Assembly (NCBI GenBank): GCA_006503475.1
Contig: RSEH01000151.1
Location: 54,302 to 118,301 of the forward strand
Direction of reading: 5' to 3'
Length of the DNA stretch: 64,000 nt
Source of the DNA: Stentor roeselii
Taxonomy: Eukaryota > Ciliophora > Heterotrichea > Heterotrichida > Stentoridae
Part shown: in pieces, positions 1-10,200 of the stretch
Numbering within the stretch: the stretch's first letter is position 1
Layout: every line of letters starts with the position of its first letter
Notes under the pieces: model-generated
What the model was told of the DNA's origin: nothing
The model's input: the letters and a program-made list of their open reading frames with translations, nothing else
The model's database searches: none
Made by a program: the position numbers and the translations under genes

Positions 1-3000
1 GTTTTTAACTACTTTTCAGGGACTTTTGGACCTTTTAAAAGTGGAGCTGATAAAGAGAATTTTCATCCGAAAGATAGCCCGGCTGTGGATGACCCGATTC
101 CAGCGAAAAATCGAGGGCTTTATTTTAATGGACAGGCTTTTTTGGCATCTTCTTCTAGTTTTTCAGTAAATTATCAGTTTTCTCTTGTTTACTGGATTAG
201 AAGAATTTCGGGAAATGGAATTTGGTCGAGTAATTTTTTTAATTGTTACTTAGACACTCATTGCAAGATAAAATTATCAAGTCCTCACGAAAATCGAATA
301 TTTGCAACAGGAAGAAAGATTTTTGATGCATCATGGCGTTTTATCTCCTACACTTTGCAGTTTGAAGGTACAATTTCGACCTTTACAACTAAAATTAATG
401 ATGTTCTCATTGAAGATTTCACAGCAAGCGGGTATGTCTTTTATGATGAAGGTGGAGAGGTTTACGTGGGTAAAGTTTCTTCAGATTTTTTTGTTGGCTT
501 TATTTATTTGATTCAACTGAAAGATTATTTCAGTACAAGTAGCGTTTATTCCGACTCTGCCTGCGGAAGCTTAAATTATGGAAAATGTCTTTGGGATTGT
601 GAAATAACTGAGTATATAAAAGAAAATACAATAGAATCTTGTGATGCTGATTGCACTAATGGATGTGTTAGATCTGATTCATGCAACTTATGCTCAGATT
701 TAAAATGTGAGAAATGTTCAAGCTTTGAAGGAGGATGTACTGAATGCATTTCTGGGACTGTTAAAAACGGTGATAGTTGTGAATGCCCATCAGATACTTA
801 TTTTGATGAAAAATTGTTAATTTGTATTGATTGCAGTTCTGAGTGCACGAGTTGTACATCAGAAGATACTTGCAAAACCTGCCAAAGTGGATTAATTTTA
901 GTGGAAGGTAAATGTCTGTGTTCAAACTCCAAACAGTACTGGGATCAAAATAGTTGCTTGAATTGCCAAGAAGGATGTGTTACATGTACAAAGAATACAT
1001 GTGAAAAGTGTCCTGACGGAACTTACTTTATCTCAGCCTCTTGGTCTTGCAAGCCATGTTCAGTACCCTGTCTTACCTGCTCAAGCTCAAGCGAATGCAT
1101 AACTTGCATTGAAAACTCAGAACGAGTCGGTTCAGACTGTTTATGCATTAAAGATTACGGCTTCAACGGAAAAATCTGTGAAAAATGCGAAAACTATAGT
1201 TTAAACGGTTACTGTCAGGAATGCCCAGTTCTTTGCAGTAAATGTGAAAGCGATTTAAAATGCTCATCCTGCGAATCTCGTTCAATTCTACAAGAAGGGC
1301 TCTGTGAATGCATAGAAGGCGACACAATCATCAACAATCACTGTAAAAAGTGTGAGTCTTTCATTGAAGATAAGGTTTGTCAGTCCTGCCCAGATCTTTG
1401 CACATCTTGTTCAGCAAGAAATGAGTGTCTTTCATGTATCGAGAACTCAGAAATTAGATCAGGAGTCTGTAAATGCTTAGAAGGCTTTATTCAAGTGAAT
1501 CAATCATGCAGTACATGCCCAAGTTCAACTTTTTTCTCTAAAGGAAGATGTGAAGAGTGTCCTGGGTTATGTGAAGAGTGTCTTTCTAGTGAGTTTTGCA
1601 CTCAATGCATAAAAAACGCTGAAAAGGTTGACACACTCTGCCAATGCCAGGGAGGATATTCCGGAGAAAAATGCTCCAGGTCTTACTTTTCATTCACATT
1701 CGAAATTTTCTCAAACAATTCATTTGTTTTATTATTTTCTGAAGCCCTTGGGAAGACTTTAACGAAAAATGAACTTCATATTATTTATGATGAAAAAGCT
1801 TTCAGAGATTTTTTCATTTTTAAAATTTCCATGAATGAATTTTTGATAGATATGGAGTTTGAAGAAGATGTGAAAGAAGGGAAGATTTTGAGTGTTTTTA
1901 TTGACCAGCAGCTTTTGTCTATACAGAATAGTTTACTCAATTCTACCAATTTCGATTTTCAAGTCAGTGAATTTTTAACTGAGAAAACCAAGAACTTTCA
2001 AAACAATGAGAAAATTGGAACTTCTATTAGTCAGGTTTTTATTTCTATTTCTGCTTTTTCAGCTGTTTTTAATAATCAAAATCCTTCGGCTGTTTGGGGA
2101 TTCATTAGTTTGATTCAAGCTCTTTGTTATATGAGACTTCTCGCTTTTGAACTGCCAGTGAGATTTGATGGTTTATTGAAAGGACTGACAAACTACAACA
2201 TCATTCCTAATCTCTTCGAAGGTCTCATTGTTTCACAAGAAATTGCAGTTCATCATCAAAAGATTGAAAAATTTGGGTTCAATACTTCAAATATTTTGGA
2301 AAATACAGGAAAGATCATTTTGATCCTCATTACTATGATTGTTATCAATATTTTATTGTTTGGAGTGAAGATGATTTCCATTTGCGTTAAGTCTCATGCA
2401 TTTCAACTAAAAATGAATGAAACACTGAGTACTTATAAATTCAACAAATATCTGAGATTTTATATTCAAAGCTATCTAGATATTCTCGCATCATCATGCA
2501 TCGCAATCCTTAGTTTCAATAAAGACTTTAAAACCCAATCAGTAAATTTCACATTTGCCTTACTATTAATGATCATCTGTGCCCTTAGTCCAATATTTTC
2601 CCTTCTGATCTTCAAGCACGTCAAGAAAAATCCAGAGACTTTATCCGTTTTTTCAACTTTATCCTACGAATTCAAATCTACTCCAGAGACCGGATTGAAG
2701 TTCTTTTACGCTTGTTACTTTCTCGAAAGATTCATATTAATGATAACCTTGGTTTTTCTCTATAAACTACCTTGGGCTCAACTTATAATAAACTTATTTT
2801 TTAGTCTTTTGGTATTTTTTACTTAGTTCAGCGCTTTCATCATTTACTTCAAACCATTCAACGACAAAATCATGCTTGCAAGTCAAATTCTTTCAAAAGT
2901 CTTGATTCTTCTTATTTTTACTATTTTAGTTGTTCAGCTCGGTGTTTATAACAATTCTCAAGTTGATTCAATTGATCATGCTTTAGTTGTTCTTGTTTAT

Positions 3001-3276
3001 TTTGCTATTGGAATTCATATTGTTGCTGTCATCGTCGTGTTCGCAAGGGATATCACTTTAAAGATTATACAAAAAATCAATAGCAAGAAGGTTGTGCCTA
3101 ATCAAATCACCACGGAAATCAACATGGCCACTGATAAAAATGATTTGAGTTTCTCTTCTAGCATAAAAAAAACTAAATTAAAAGAGGAAAATGCGAAAGA
3201 AATTGATCACTCAATTGAACCTGCTTCTGCGAAGTCTGATATTGTGATGAAAACCTCAGAGCCTTTTTATACTTGA
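1..3276 (+). CDS. Cysteine-rich polytopic membrane protein, 5' partial, one 15-nt intron
   Basis: The frame is open from base 1, so the gene starts left of the window. It runs to 2811, is spliced over 2812-2826 and ends at TGA 3274-3276, giving 1086 visible residues. The order seen is: a LamG/concanavalin-like segment (about residues 35-185), a long run of CxxC-rich EGF/furin-like repeats (about 190-560), a linker, then about eight hydrophobic segments from residue 660 on, and a charged cytoplasmic tail. A KPFND motif follows the splice junction, like the [KQ]PFN motif in the three receptor genes of this window. The architecture matches large ciliate surface proteins usually labelled growth-factor-receptor cysteine-rich. 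Role unknown; a surface sensor or channel-like protein is an inference. The only ATG-like starts visible are internal, so no start is assigned. Confidence 0.8.
2812..2826 (+). other. 15-nt intron
   Basis: GTATTTTTTACTTAG interrupts the frame with an in-frame TAG at its 3' end. Removing these 15 nt joins ...LFFSLL to FSAFIIYFKPF in the same frame and adds a further hydrophobic segment and a tail. The GT...AG borders and 15-nt length fit heterotrich introns. Confidence 0.85.
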
Positions 3277-3415
3277 TAAAGATTAATGATAGAATAGTTT
3301 ATTTCATAGCCTTTTTATACTTGATAAACATTAATGATAGAATAGTTTAAAATATTTCAGAGGCTTTTATACTTAATTATCATTAATGATAAAATAGTTG
3401 AAAATATTCATCCTT
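3261..3415 (+). repeat. Three-copy tandem repeat over stop codon and 3' flank
   Basis: Copies start at about 3261, 3308 and 3362 (periods about 47 and 54 nt). Each reads roughly gcctttttatacttgataaa, then nattaatgataaaatagttt. The first copy contains the last codons and TGA of the membrane protein gene; the third is the most diverged. Confidence 0.85.
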
Positions 3416-3431
3416 CTAAATTATTAAAAAT

Positions 3432-3977
3432 TTACTTTAATTTGTTGAAACCATTCAAAAATTTCATCTGCTTCCTTTTCTTCAGAAGGTTCTGGCCAAT
3501 ATATTTTTCCATCAGAACATTTTTTCCAACATCAAACAAATAAGTTAAATATTCTGATTTATAGTGCAAAGGATCAGTTATAAAATCAATTATTACATCG
3601 TTTTTTTTCCTAGAATGATCTCTCTTTTCTTTTAATCTGAAGTATTTCGCTGTTTTTGAATTTTCAGGCGAACATGTTTCTTCATGAACTTTAATCCCAA
3701 GGTTTCTATTCATTATAGTTGAAATCAAACCTTTCAGCTGAAGTGGATTTATTGATCTTGAAACACTTCTGCTTGATTCTATTGGAGAAGTTCTGGTTTG
3801 CTCATATCTTCGCGAGATTTTTGGACTTGACTTTAAAGAATCTGAGGACTTTGGAGAAACTTCTGTTTTGTTTATGATGATTTCGAAGGTTTTCACCTTT
3901 CCTCGAATGGAACGAGGAGTGAATGAACGGGTTGGGTTGAAGTTCCCAGCGTATTGAAAATGCTTTCCATAATTCAT
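3432..3977 (-). CDS. Basic hypothetical protein, 181 aa
   Basis: Complete ORF from ATG at 3977, beginning MNYGKHFQYAGNF. The first 85 residues are rich in Ser, Arg, Pro and Lys (SPKSS, SPKISRR, TSPIESSRS) and look disordered and phosphorylatable. The C-terminal half is more ordered and ends in a basic stretch (KKRKQMKFLNGFNKLK). No family is recognised. It lies 109 nt downstream of the chitin synthase on the same strand and tail-to-tail with the membrane protein gene. No signal peptide or membrane segment is seen. Support is the full-length ORF, the coding-like composition and the fit in the gene spacing. Confidence 0.6.
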   Translation of the reverse strand: MNYGKHFQYAGNFNPTRSFTPRSIRGKVKTFEIIINKTEVSPKSSDSLKSSPKISRRYEQTRTSPIESSRSVSRSINPLQLKGLISTIMNRNLGIKVHEETCSPENSKTAKYFRLKEKRDHSRKKNDVIIDFITDPLHYKSEYLTYLFDVGKNVLMEKYIGQNLLKKRKQMKFLNGFNKLK

Positions 3978-4086
3978 TATGAGAAATTAGGCTTGGTTGA
4001 ATTATTTATTTAACGAAAGTTCATTTTGGTAATTGGATTATTTAGAAATTTAGTTAACTAAGTGGGTATATGACATTCTTATTATT

Positions 4087-6432
4087 TTAGTTATTTATAT
4101 CTTCAGGAATCTTATCTTCCTCTCTTTCATTCCTTGTCCTACTCGTAGAGATTCTGTCTCTTTTTCTACTCGCACTTCTCGATTCTTTCCATCCTATACT
4201 ACTCTTCTTAAACTCTTCAATAACAGTAAAATCATTATCAAAATCTTCATTTTTCCCTCTTAAAGTGCAATCAAATCCAGTTAAATGTTTAGTCTTCAGC
4301 TCATCCTCTTCATTTTCATTAACTTTACCATGTTCCAATCCATTACCCTGATATTCAGGAAGTACTTTTCCGGATTCTTTTAACTTCTTTTCCTTCACAT
4401 TTTTTTCCTTCTCCTCAGTCTTCTTAATTTTCCTGTCATTAAAATTTTCAACAGCCAAATAAACAATTCCTCCCAAAGCCCTTAAAATCATAATCGACAC
4501 TCCAGCAGCAGCAGTTGAAGCCAAAAACAAGAAACTAACAGAATTATTCTGTTTATCCAACTCACTCATCACATAAGCGAACCCTGAATTGCAAAGTACC
4601 CAAATAATTGCCCATCTAGTTCGAAACTCTTCAAATTCTTCAAGTCTTTCTTTTTCTTCATCAGTTAAAACATCAGGTCTGTTTCCCCAAGTGCAGTCAT
4701 GAACGTTGCAAATTGAATAAATGAAGAAAATGTTGACATAAGTAGGGATCAGTAAGATGTAATGAAGGATTCCTTTTATGATGGTGATAGTCTCGCAATT
4801 GAGGAGAACGACTAAAGCAAAGACGGAAGCAGTTCCTAGGATTGAAGCGACGACTACTTCAGGTTTATATGAAAAGTTTTGAGAATAAGCGAAATAACAG
4901 ATCAAGTAAATTATGTAGACTTGATAACATCCTAAAATAAATGAAAGGCCTTTGTAAGCGTCTTCGATTCGACGAGGTTTGACCCCCATTGATAGCAAAA
5001 ATATAATAATAAGTAAACTGATATAGAAAAGAATGATTATATCACCGATCCAGAAGTAGTATTTGTCGTAAATGTAGTTTTTTCGAACTGCTATCACCAT
5101 TGCTAGACAAAAAAGACCTACGATGAACCAGGTGTAGATTACGTTTAGGAGATAGTAAAGCATTTGAAGTAAAAAAAAGAATTTTCTAGGACATGAGTGA
5201 CTTGATTTGTAGATTTTCTGGATTTTTCTCACTGTGTCCACTAGCGCGAACCAGCTTCCATTTATCCACCTTCTTCGTTGGGCCATTAGTACTGATATAC
5301 TATCGGGTACATCCGTTTCTGCTATACTTTTTTTCACATATCGAAGAATGTACTTCTCATTTCTTTTTGTTACAAGGGATAAACATAGCACACGGTCTTC
5401 TGCTAAGTAGATATTTGATTGAAAAGCATCCATCAGTTCAGGGTGGCAAATTGATTTGAAATAATCTTCCCATAATGGCGCACCGCTCAGTGCTTCCCAT
5501 CGATAAGCACTGAAAGCTCCAGGTAAGACAGTTATATACCCGATAACACTTTCAAGAGCTTTATCAAGCATATGAGAAAACTTATACTCAACAACCTGAG
5601 CAGGTATGACAACTTTCCAAAAATCAAAATTAATCGGTCGTATTTCCCCACAACACCCAGCGACCTGAGAATCACGATCCATTGCCTGATACAAATAAAA
5701 AAGCGATCCAGGCAAAGGTCGAGTTCCAACATCAAGCATCATAACAAACCTCGGTTTAATCATAGGACAAAATCCTCCAAAAAACCAAAGATGACTATTA
5801 AGCTTCCTTTTATTCATCTGTTTAACACAAAAAACAAGTTTCAAAGGAATATCTTCATCATTACAACAATAATTCTGCATGAAACAATGTCCAAATTCAT
5901 CAAATTCTTCTTGATTCTTAATTTTGCAATCAAGAAGATTTTCCACTTCAAATCTCGATTTAACAACTTCTTCATCGAAGAAGTTCTGAAAAAAAGACTT
6001 TTGTTTTAAAAAAGTTTGCAAAAAAGGACGCATTCCGTCGACTATCACGACGCAGGCGACTTTAGAGACGTCGACTCCTGATGATTTGAAATATGGAAGG
6101 TTTTCTGTGATCCCGGTCAAGGTGTTAGTCAGGTGCTCGAAGGACTCGTTGTACATCGCGACGACGATTAAGAACTCGCAACGACTGTGGCTTGTGTAAA
6201 GCAAAGATTTTAGAACTGATGGGATGAAAGAATGGTCTGGGGGTATCGGCTTTAAACCTCTTGTGTAGTGAAGGGCTTTAAAGGACTTTTCTTTGGAATG
6301 ACGAGTTGTCATGATTTTTTGTAATTTCAGGGGCTGGTAGATGAGGCATAGTCTTTGTTTTAAGGATTTTTCGAGAGATTTTTGATGATTTTCTGGGAAT
6401 TTTTTTGTAGGTTTTTTTCGGAATAAGTTCAT
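4087..6432 (-). CDS. Chitin synthase (GT2 family, processive)
   Basis: Polymerises N-acetylglucosamine from UDP-GlcNAc into chitin at a membrane. The catalytic motifs appear in order: VVAMYNE (90-96), a KQMNKRKLNSHLW segment (204-216) like the family KQKNxxKxNSHRW, DVGTRP (234-239), LPGAFSAYR (303-311), EDR (345-347) and QRRRW (385-389). About six or seven hydrophobic segments follow from residue 420 to 690, then a charged tail. The length of 781 residues is usual for a minimal chitin synthase without a myosin or long N-terminal domain. The start at 6432 (MNLFRKKPTKK) is followed by about 40 basic residues before the catalytic domain. In heterotrichs chitin is associated with cyst walls, so a role in cyst wall building is an inference. 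Confidence 0.95.
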   Translation of the reverse strand: MNLFRKKPTKKFPENHQKSLEKSLKQRLCLIYQPLKLQKIMTTRHSKEKSFKALHYTRGLKPIPPDHSFIPSVLKSLLYTSHSRCEFLIVVAMYNESFEHLTNTLTGITENLPYFKSSGVDVSKVACVVIVDGMRPFLQTFLKQKSFFQNFFDEEVVKSRFEVENLLDCKIKNQEEFDEFGHCFMQNYCCNDEDIPLKLVFCVKQMNKRKLNSHLWFFGGFCPMIKPRFVMMLDVGTRPLPGSLFYLYQAMDRDSQVAGCCGEIRPINFDFWKVVIPAQVVEYKFSHMLDKALESVIGYITVLPGAFSAYRWEALSGAPLWEDYFKSICHPELMDAFQSNIYLAEDRVLCLSLVTKRNEKYILRYVKKSIAETDVPDSISVLMAQRRRWINGSWFALVDTVRKIQKIYKSSHSCPRKFFFLLQMLYYLLNVIYTWFIVGLFCLAMVIAVRKNYIYDKYYFWIGDIIILFYISLLIIIFLLSMGVKPRRIEDAYKGLSFILGCYQVYIIYLICYFAYSQNFSYKPEVVVASILGTASVFALVVLLNCETITIIKGILHYILLIPTYVNIFFIYSICNVHDCTWGNRPDVLTDEEKERLEEFEEFRTRWAIIWVLCNSGFAYVMSELDKQNNSVSFLFLASTAAAGVSIMILRALGGIVYLAVENFNDRKIKKTEEKEKNVKEKKLKESGKVLPEYQGNGLEHGKVNENEEDELKTKHLTGFDCTLRGKNEDFDNDFTVIEEFKKSSIGWKESRSASRKRDRISTSRTRNEREEDKIPEDINN

Positions 6433-6720
6433 TTTGGGTTAGGTGCAGGGTTTATATTGAGGAAGATTTTTTAAATAGGATTTTTTTGGAGTATGTTCAT
6501 TTTTTGGTGAGGTGGATAGTTTAGTTTGAGGAAAAATTTTTAAAGGTTGATTCGAATGAATAAATTTTAGTTTAGGTGGCTTAAGGATAGTCTATATTTA
6601 GGAATAATTTTTTTGGAGTAAGTTCGTTTTGGGTGAAGTGGATAGTTTAGATTGATGAAACAAATTTTAAAGTTTGATTTGAATGAATAATTTATTTAGG
6701 TGGCTTAAGGATTGTTCAAA
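6411..6720 (-). repeat. Degenerate tandem triplication of the chitin synthase 5' end
   Basis: The block around the start codon (6411-6479) is repeated at about 6480-6606 and 6607-6720. The start-codon position corresponds to CAT 6430-6432, CAT 6498-6500 and CGT 6625-6627 on the plus strand: intact, intact and mutated to ACG in the gene sense. The two distal copies also share a long stretch with gaatgaataa and taggtggcttaaggat. Confidence 0.85.
6471..6500 (-). promoter_or_regulatory. Vestigial upstream ORF of the chitin synthase gene
   Basis: The middle repeat copy keeps an ATG followed by nine codons and TAA (MNILQKNPI), a decayed copy of the true N-terminus MNLFRKKP. If the transcript starts upstream of 6500 it would act as a short uORF, 38 nt ahead of the true ATG. 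Whether it is transcribed cannot be seen. Confidence 0.5.
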
Positions 6721-6863
6721 TTTACTTTAGTTGACTAAGAATGACTAAAATATTTTTTTATGCTATGTTCATAGTAATTTAAATTTAAAACAATTATTAT
6801 ATATTTCTTTCTATTCTTTTATTAATACTTCCAATAGATTATTATCTAAACTATCTCTTTCCA
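6721..6863. other. Rest of the 430-nt gap 6433-6863, nothing seen
   Basis: Outside the tandem repeat copies this gap is AT-rich and carries no ORF, tRNA-like box or clear inverted repeat. It includes the 3' flank of the next minus-strand gene. Confidence 0.6.
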
Positions 6864-8357
6864 TTAATTAATGCATTTATAATGAGTCAGTGTATGATCT
6901 GAATTATGATCAAAGCTTCTATCATAACCTGAACAAACTTCACAATATGCTTTTTCAAAACCCATCACTTCCTCTCCACAAATAAAGCAAATCCTTTCAG
7001 GGCAATACCTGCAATAATTCGTACTAATACTAACCTTATGACACTCTTGACATTCGAAATTATTTTGAAAGACAACTCGATTTCTTTTACAAGACCAACA
7101 TTCCCAATACTTTTCTTCATTATTTTCTCCACAATTTTCACAAATCCAGTCTCCATGAATAAAATCACAATTAGGACATTTTTCACCAATATTTGATGTA
7201 AATTTACAACTTTTACATTCTTGATTTATATTATCAATTGAAAATGATTTATAATGCTGCTCAATAAACATTAAATAATGATCGAAAGTTTGATAAACTT
7301 CTTTTGATAGGCAAGTGAATTCTAAGAATGAAATAAGAGAAGGAGACCATTTTATATACCCAGTGGCTGAGGCATCGTAGCAGACAAGAACTGGATAAAG
7401 ATTATGTCTTATGATAAAAATCAATAAATCTGCAGAGTTCCCTGATTTTATTGAAATAATTTTTGAATTGTAGTGAAAACTCCATTTGTGATCTTTTGAA
7501 GTCACTAGTAAAGTTTGTTTCTGGTTATTTTCAAGTAAAATTGAGGAGATATTAAAATTTGTCTTAACTGTTCCATTAAATATTGATGAAAGATCTAATG
7601 AAGACTTCAGGACTGATAAGGCATATAAAGAATCGATTGAGTCTCTTTGGAGGTTGCTCCAGTTGAATGATAAAAAAAGAAGTTTTTGTTCTGTTTTTTG
7701 AAGCTTTAAAGATTTCACGAGAGGAGTTGAACATTCATGATTCAACTGATTTAAATTAAGTGATTGAGAAATGAAATTTGAAATAGTTCCAATTGACAAT
7801 TTAACTAAAGAGTGTCTCAGGTAATTTTGAATATTTTCAATATGATATTCAAATAAAAAAGAAACATCAGTAACATGTTTTCGCTTTATTTTAGACACAT
7901 CTATACTTATTCTATATTGTAAATCGTTTCTAGCTATGACAAATTCAGCACCACATTCACAAATGTTCTTTTCATAAATCAAAGGATATACTTGATGAAA
8001 GGCGCATGCAGGTTTGCACTTCTGGGAATTAACTCCATGTAATTTACTGCAAATCTTATCGAAAAATACTTCTAAATCTTCATCTTCTGCACAATTTTTA
8101 AACAAATACCTGATTTTCTCAGTGTCTAAATCTATCTCGTTAATCAAGGCGGATCTTGAAGCATTTGCGAAAAAGCATTTGACGCAGTTCAAGTTGTTGC
8201 AGGTATGTTCCCGACATGAAAGTTTTAAAGATCTGGGCATTAGAAGAGCTTTGAGTAGACTTGCGTACCTTTCAGGAATTAACTTTAATAAAAAATCTTG
8301 AGTGGCTTGATTTTGATTTATTTGAAGATATTGCTGATCAATAACAAAACTTTCCAT
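6864..8357 (-). CDS. USP-like (probably inactive) protein with zinc-ribbon and RanBP2-type fingers
   Basis: The N-terminal half follows the layout of ubiquitin-specific proteases of the USP53/54 kind. It has CREHTCNNLNCVKCFF (48-63), an acidic helix ending FFDKICSKLHG (about 98-108), CKPACAFHQVYPL (114-126) and the finger-like CxCGA (133-137). A later VLVCYDA segment resembles the end of the USP fold. No N-x-C catalytic Cys box precedes these motifs, and the usual catalytic His-Tyr pair is not seen. The C-terminus has many CxxC pairs, including a RanBP2-type finger (W-x-C-x2-C...WECWSC, about 402-427), and ends in further zinc motifs. It is therefore likely a ubiquitin-pathway adaptor rather than an enzyme. 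The family assignment rests on motif reading only. The gene is more AT-rich than most neighbours and shares a 75-nt divergent promoter with the next gene. Confidence 0.6.
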   Translation of the reverse strand: MESFVIDQQYLQINQNQATQDFLLKLIPERYASLLKALLMPRSLKLSCREHTCNNLNCVKCFFANASRSALINEIDLDTEKIRYLFKNCAEDEDLEVFFDKICSKLHGVNSQKCKPACAFHQVYPLIYEKNICECGAEFVIARNDLQYRISIDVSKIKRKHVTDVSFLFEYHIENIQNYLRHSLVKLSIGTISNFISQSLNLNQLNHECSTPLVKSLKLQKTEQKLLFLSFNWSNLQRDSIDSLYALSVLKSSLDLSSIFNGTVKTNFNISSILLENNQKQTLLVTSKDHKWSFHYNSKIISIKSGNSADLLIFIIRHNLYPVLVCYDASATGYIKWSPSLISFLEFTCLSKEVYQTFDHYLMFIEQHYKSFSIDNINQECKSCKFTSNIGEKCPNCDFIHGDWICENCGENNEEKYWECWSCKRNRVVFQNNFECQECHKVSISTNYCRYCPERICFICGEEVMGFEKAYCEVCSGYDRSFDHNSDHTLTHYKCIN

Positions 8358-8432
8358 AATAATAAAGTAGATGATCTTAATTCAATACCCTGAAAAACTC
8401 ATCTATAATGCTTAACATAATACAAGAAAATA

Positions 8433-9506
8433 ATGATCAACTACAACTCTTACATTGACTCTTTTACATCTAGGACACAGAACTCTTCACCTTCCTATTC
8501 TGTTATGAAAAAACCTGTAAAATCTAAACCTAGAGCTCATTATTTTCATGAATCTATTCCCCTGCACCATTCAGGTGAGCTATGTCCTCCAATCATTCTA
8601 GTTCAAAAAAAGCCAATAAGTATGTCACCAAGACGAGTAATGAACGTAAAAATTCCCAACGCTGAAAGCCGTCTACGTCGTAACCCTTCAGTGATAGCAG
8701 AAATCGAGACCCAGCCCTTCAGCAGTCGAAGTGTTGACTTTCCAAAGGTCCCTGTAGTTTACTCAACTCTAAAGCACAGACGACTATCAAGCATTGCAAG
8801 TAACTTATCATCTGCCAGAGGAGTTTTGAAAAAAGACTTGTCACAAATCGCTTTCGATTCACTTAAAATCAAAGAAAGAGGTAAAAGTCTTATGAGAGGC
8901 TCGATGGTTTCTTTATCAAGGCCAAGTATTTTCGAGTCTCTTAACTCTTTTATTTCATTTGTTGAGAATACTTATCGAAAAGTCTATGAAGAAATCGATA
9001 TCTCGCAAAAAGGATTTATTACTCTTGATGACTTTATCAATCAAGTCATGTTTGTTGAATTAATCAGCAGTGGCGGAAGGACTAACTCGAAAAATATTGA
9101 AAATTATGAAAAAGTTAAAGCGAAAGCGGAGGATATTCTTGCGGTCTTCGCGAAAGTTGCGAAGTCTTCGAAGGTTACGAAAAAAGACTTTTTTTCGATT
9201 TGTGCTTTATATGAGTTTACTAAAACTAATGCACTTAGTTTTAATTTGCTTGACAATGATATGAGACTGGCGGTGATGTCAAAATCCTTAGAATTCGAGA
9301 AAATCTTTGAATGCTACGCAAAAGAAGGACGAATTCGTATGAAAGACCTTCACAACATCCTTCTATGCCTACGCATATCAGACCTGCATCAAATCGAAGG
9401 AATGCTATACCTAGAAAACATCGACCTGGGTTGTTTTTTCCGTTACCTGCCTCTTTTTTCCTGGATGCACGAAAAAGTGATAAAATCATTAGACTATTCT
9501 CCATAA
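8433..9506 (+). CDS. EF-hand-like hypothetical protein, 357 aa
   Basis: Complete ORF from ATG 8433 (MINYNSYIDSF). Residues 1-160 are Ser/Arg/Pro-rich and look disordered. From about 165 on the protein is helical, and FVENTYRKVYEEIDISQKGFITLDDF is a helix-loop-helix with an EF-hand loop D-I-S-Q-K-G-F-I-T-L-D-D. Asp replaces Glu at loop position 12, so calcium binding may be weak. A second, less clear pair follows (LAVFAKVAKSSKVTKKDFF). Ciliates have many EF-hand proteins of this kind at the cortex; no specific function can be given. It ends 11 nt from the stop of the opposing gene. Confidence 0.65.
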   Translation: MINYNSYIDSFTSRTQNSSPSYSVMKKPVKSKPRAHYFHESIPLHHSGELCPPIILVQKKPISMSPRRVMNVKIPNAESRLRRNPSVIAEIETQPFSSRSVDFPKVPVVYSTLKHRRLSSIASNLSSARGVLKKDLSQIAFDSLKIKERGKSLMRGSMVSLSRPSIFESLNSFISFVENTYRKVYEEIDISQKGFITLDDFINQVMFVELISSGGRTNSKNIENYEKVKAKAEDILAVFAKVAKSSKVTKKDFFSICALYEFTKTNALSFNLLDNDMRLAVMSKSLEFEKIFECYAKEGRIRMKDLHNILLCLRISDLHQIEGMLYLENIDLGCFFRYLPLFSWMHEKVIKSLDYSP

Positions 9507-9517
9507 CCTATGAATAA

Positions 9518-10186
9518 CTAATAAAAGAAAGAAACTCTTCTAGGGTTGGCTTCATTGAAGTCCTTTTCCTTCTCAGCAGCAGGTCGCACATAATGTTTAG
9601 ATCCTTTAATGCCTCTCAGAATTTTCATTTCTTCGACATGTGCAAGTCGAATGTCCTCAACACTTAAAGTTTCATGAGGTTCAAGTCCGAGACTTCTTCT
9701 TTTTTCCTCAAGTCGATTCTTTAAGTTTGTTTCAAAGGTTTCTTGAACGTTTTTCTCTTCTTCTGTCTTTTCTCCGTGCTCTTCGTGTGCTGCTTTGTTC
9801 ATTATTTCGTATAGGTCGTGTTGAAGTGGGTGGTGGTTGTAAGTGAAGAGCTCCCAGTGCTGCTCTCCTTTGTGAACAAGCATCTCTAAACCTCCGTTTC
9901 TCTCCATCATCTCACTTGGGACTATGTTGTACCAGTTTCTCATCGTAAGAGTGAATCGGTTTATCCAGTGCTGGTTGCCTTGAAAGAATTGAACGCCAGC
10001 TCTTCTAAGATTTCGATAGTTGTGAAGATATTTAAACGGGAAATAAGAGATATTCTTCTTGGTAATAAATAAAGCCTGGCTCTTTGGCGGGTCGATCAAC
10101 TTAATAAACTGATGGAATCCTTGGTCGTAGTACCCTCGGCCTGGGGCATATTCCCAGAATCCGCGATGTCGGATGATGTACACCAT
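9518..10186 (-). CDS. Hypothetical protein, 222 aa, aromatic-rich
   Basis: Complete ORF beginning MVYIIRHRGFWEYAPGRGYY. The first 130 residues are rich in aromatic and basic residues (Trp, Tyr, His, Arg), as in small matrix or ribosome-associated subunits. The last 90 are a charged helix with EEK and EEKRR runs. No signal peptide or membrane segment is seen. I do not recognise the family; a ciliate-specific mitochondrial subunit is possible but only a guess. Its start is 14 nt after the stop of the lipase gene on the same strand, leaving almost no room for its own promoter. Confidence 0.6.
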   Translation of the reverse strand: MVYIIRHRGFWEYAPGRGYYDQGFHQFIKLIDPPKSQALFITKKNISYFPFKYLHNYRNLRRAGVQFFQGNQHWINRFTLTMRNWYNIVPSEMMERNGGLEMLVHKGEQHWELFTYNHHPLQHDLYEIMNKAAHEEHGEKTEEEKNVQETFETNLKNRLEEKRRSLGLEPHETLSVEDIRLAHVEEMKILRGIKGSKHYVRPAAEKEKDFNEANPRRVSFFY

Positions 10187-10200
10187 TTATATTAAGCTGA

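Noticed and set aside
5193-5459. Plus-strand ORFs inside the chitin synthase
   Set aside because: Shadow frames of a strongly supported minus-strand gene; the same holds for the other overlapping short ORFs in known genes.
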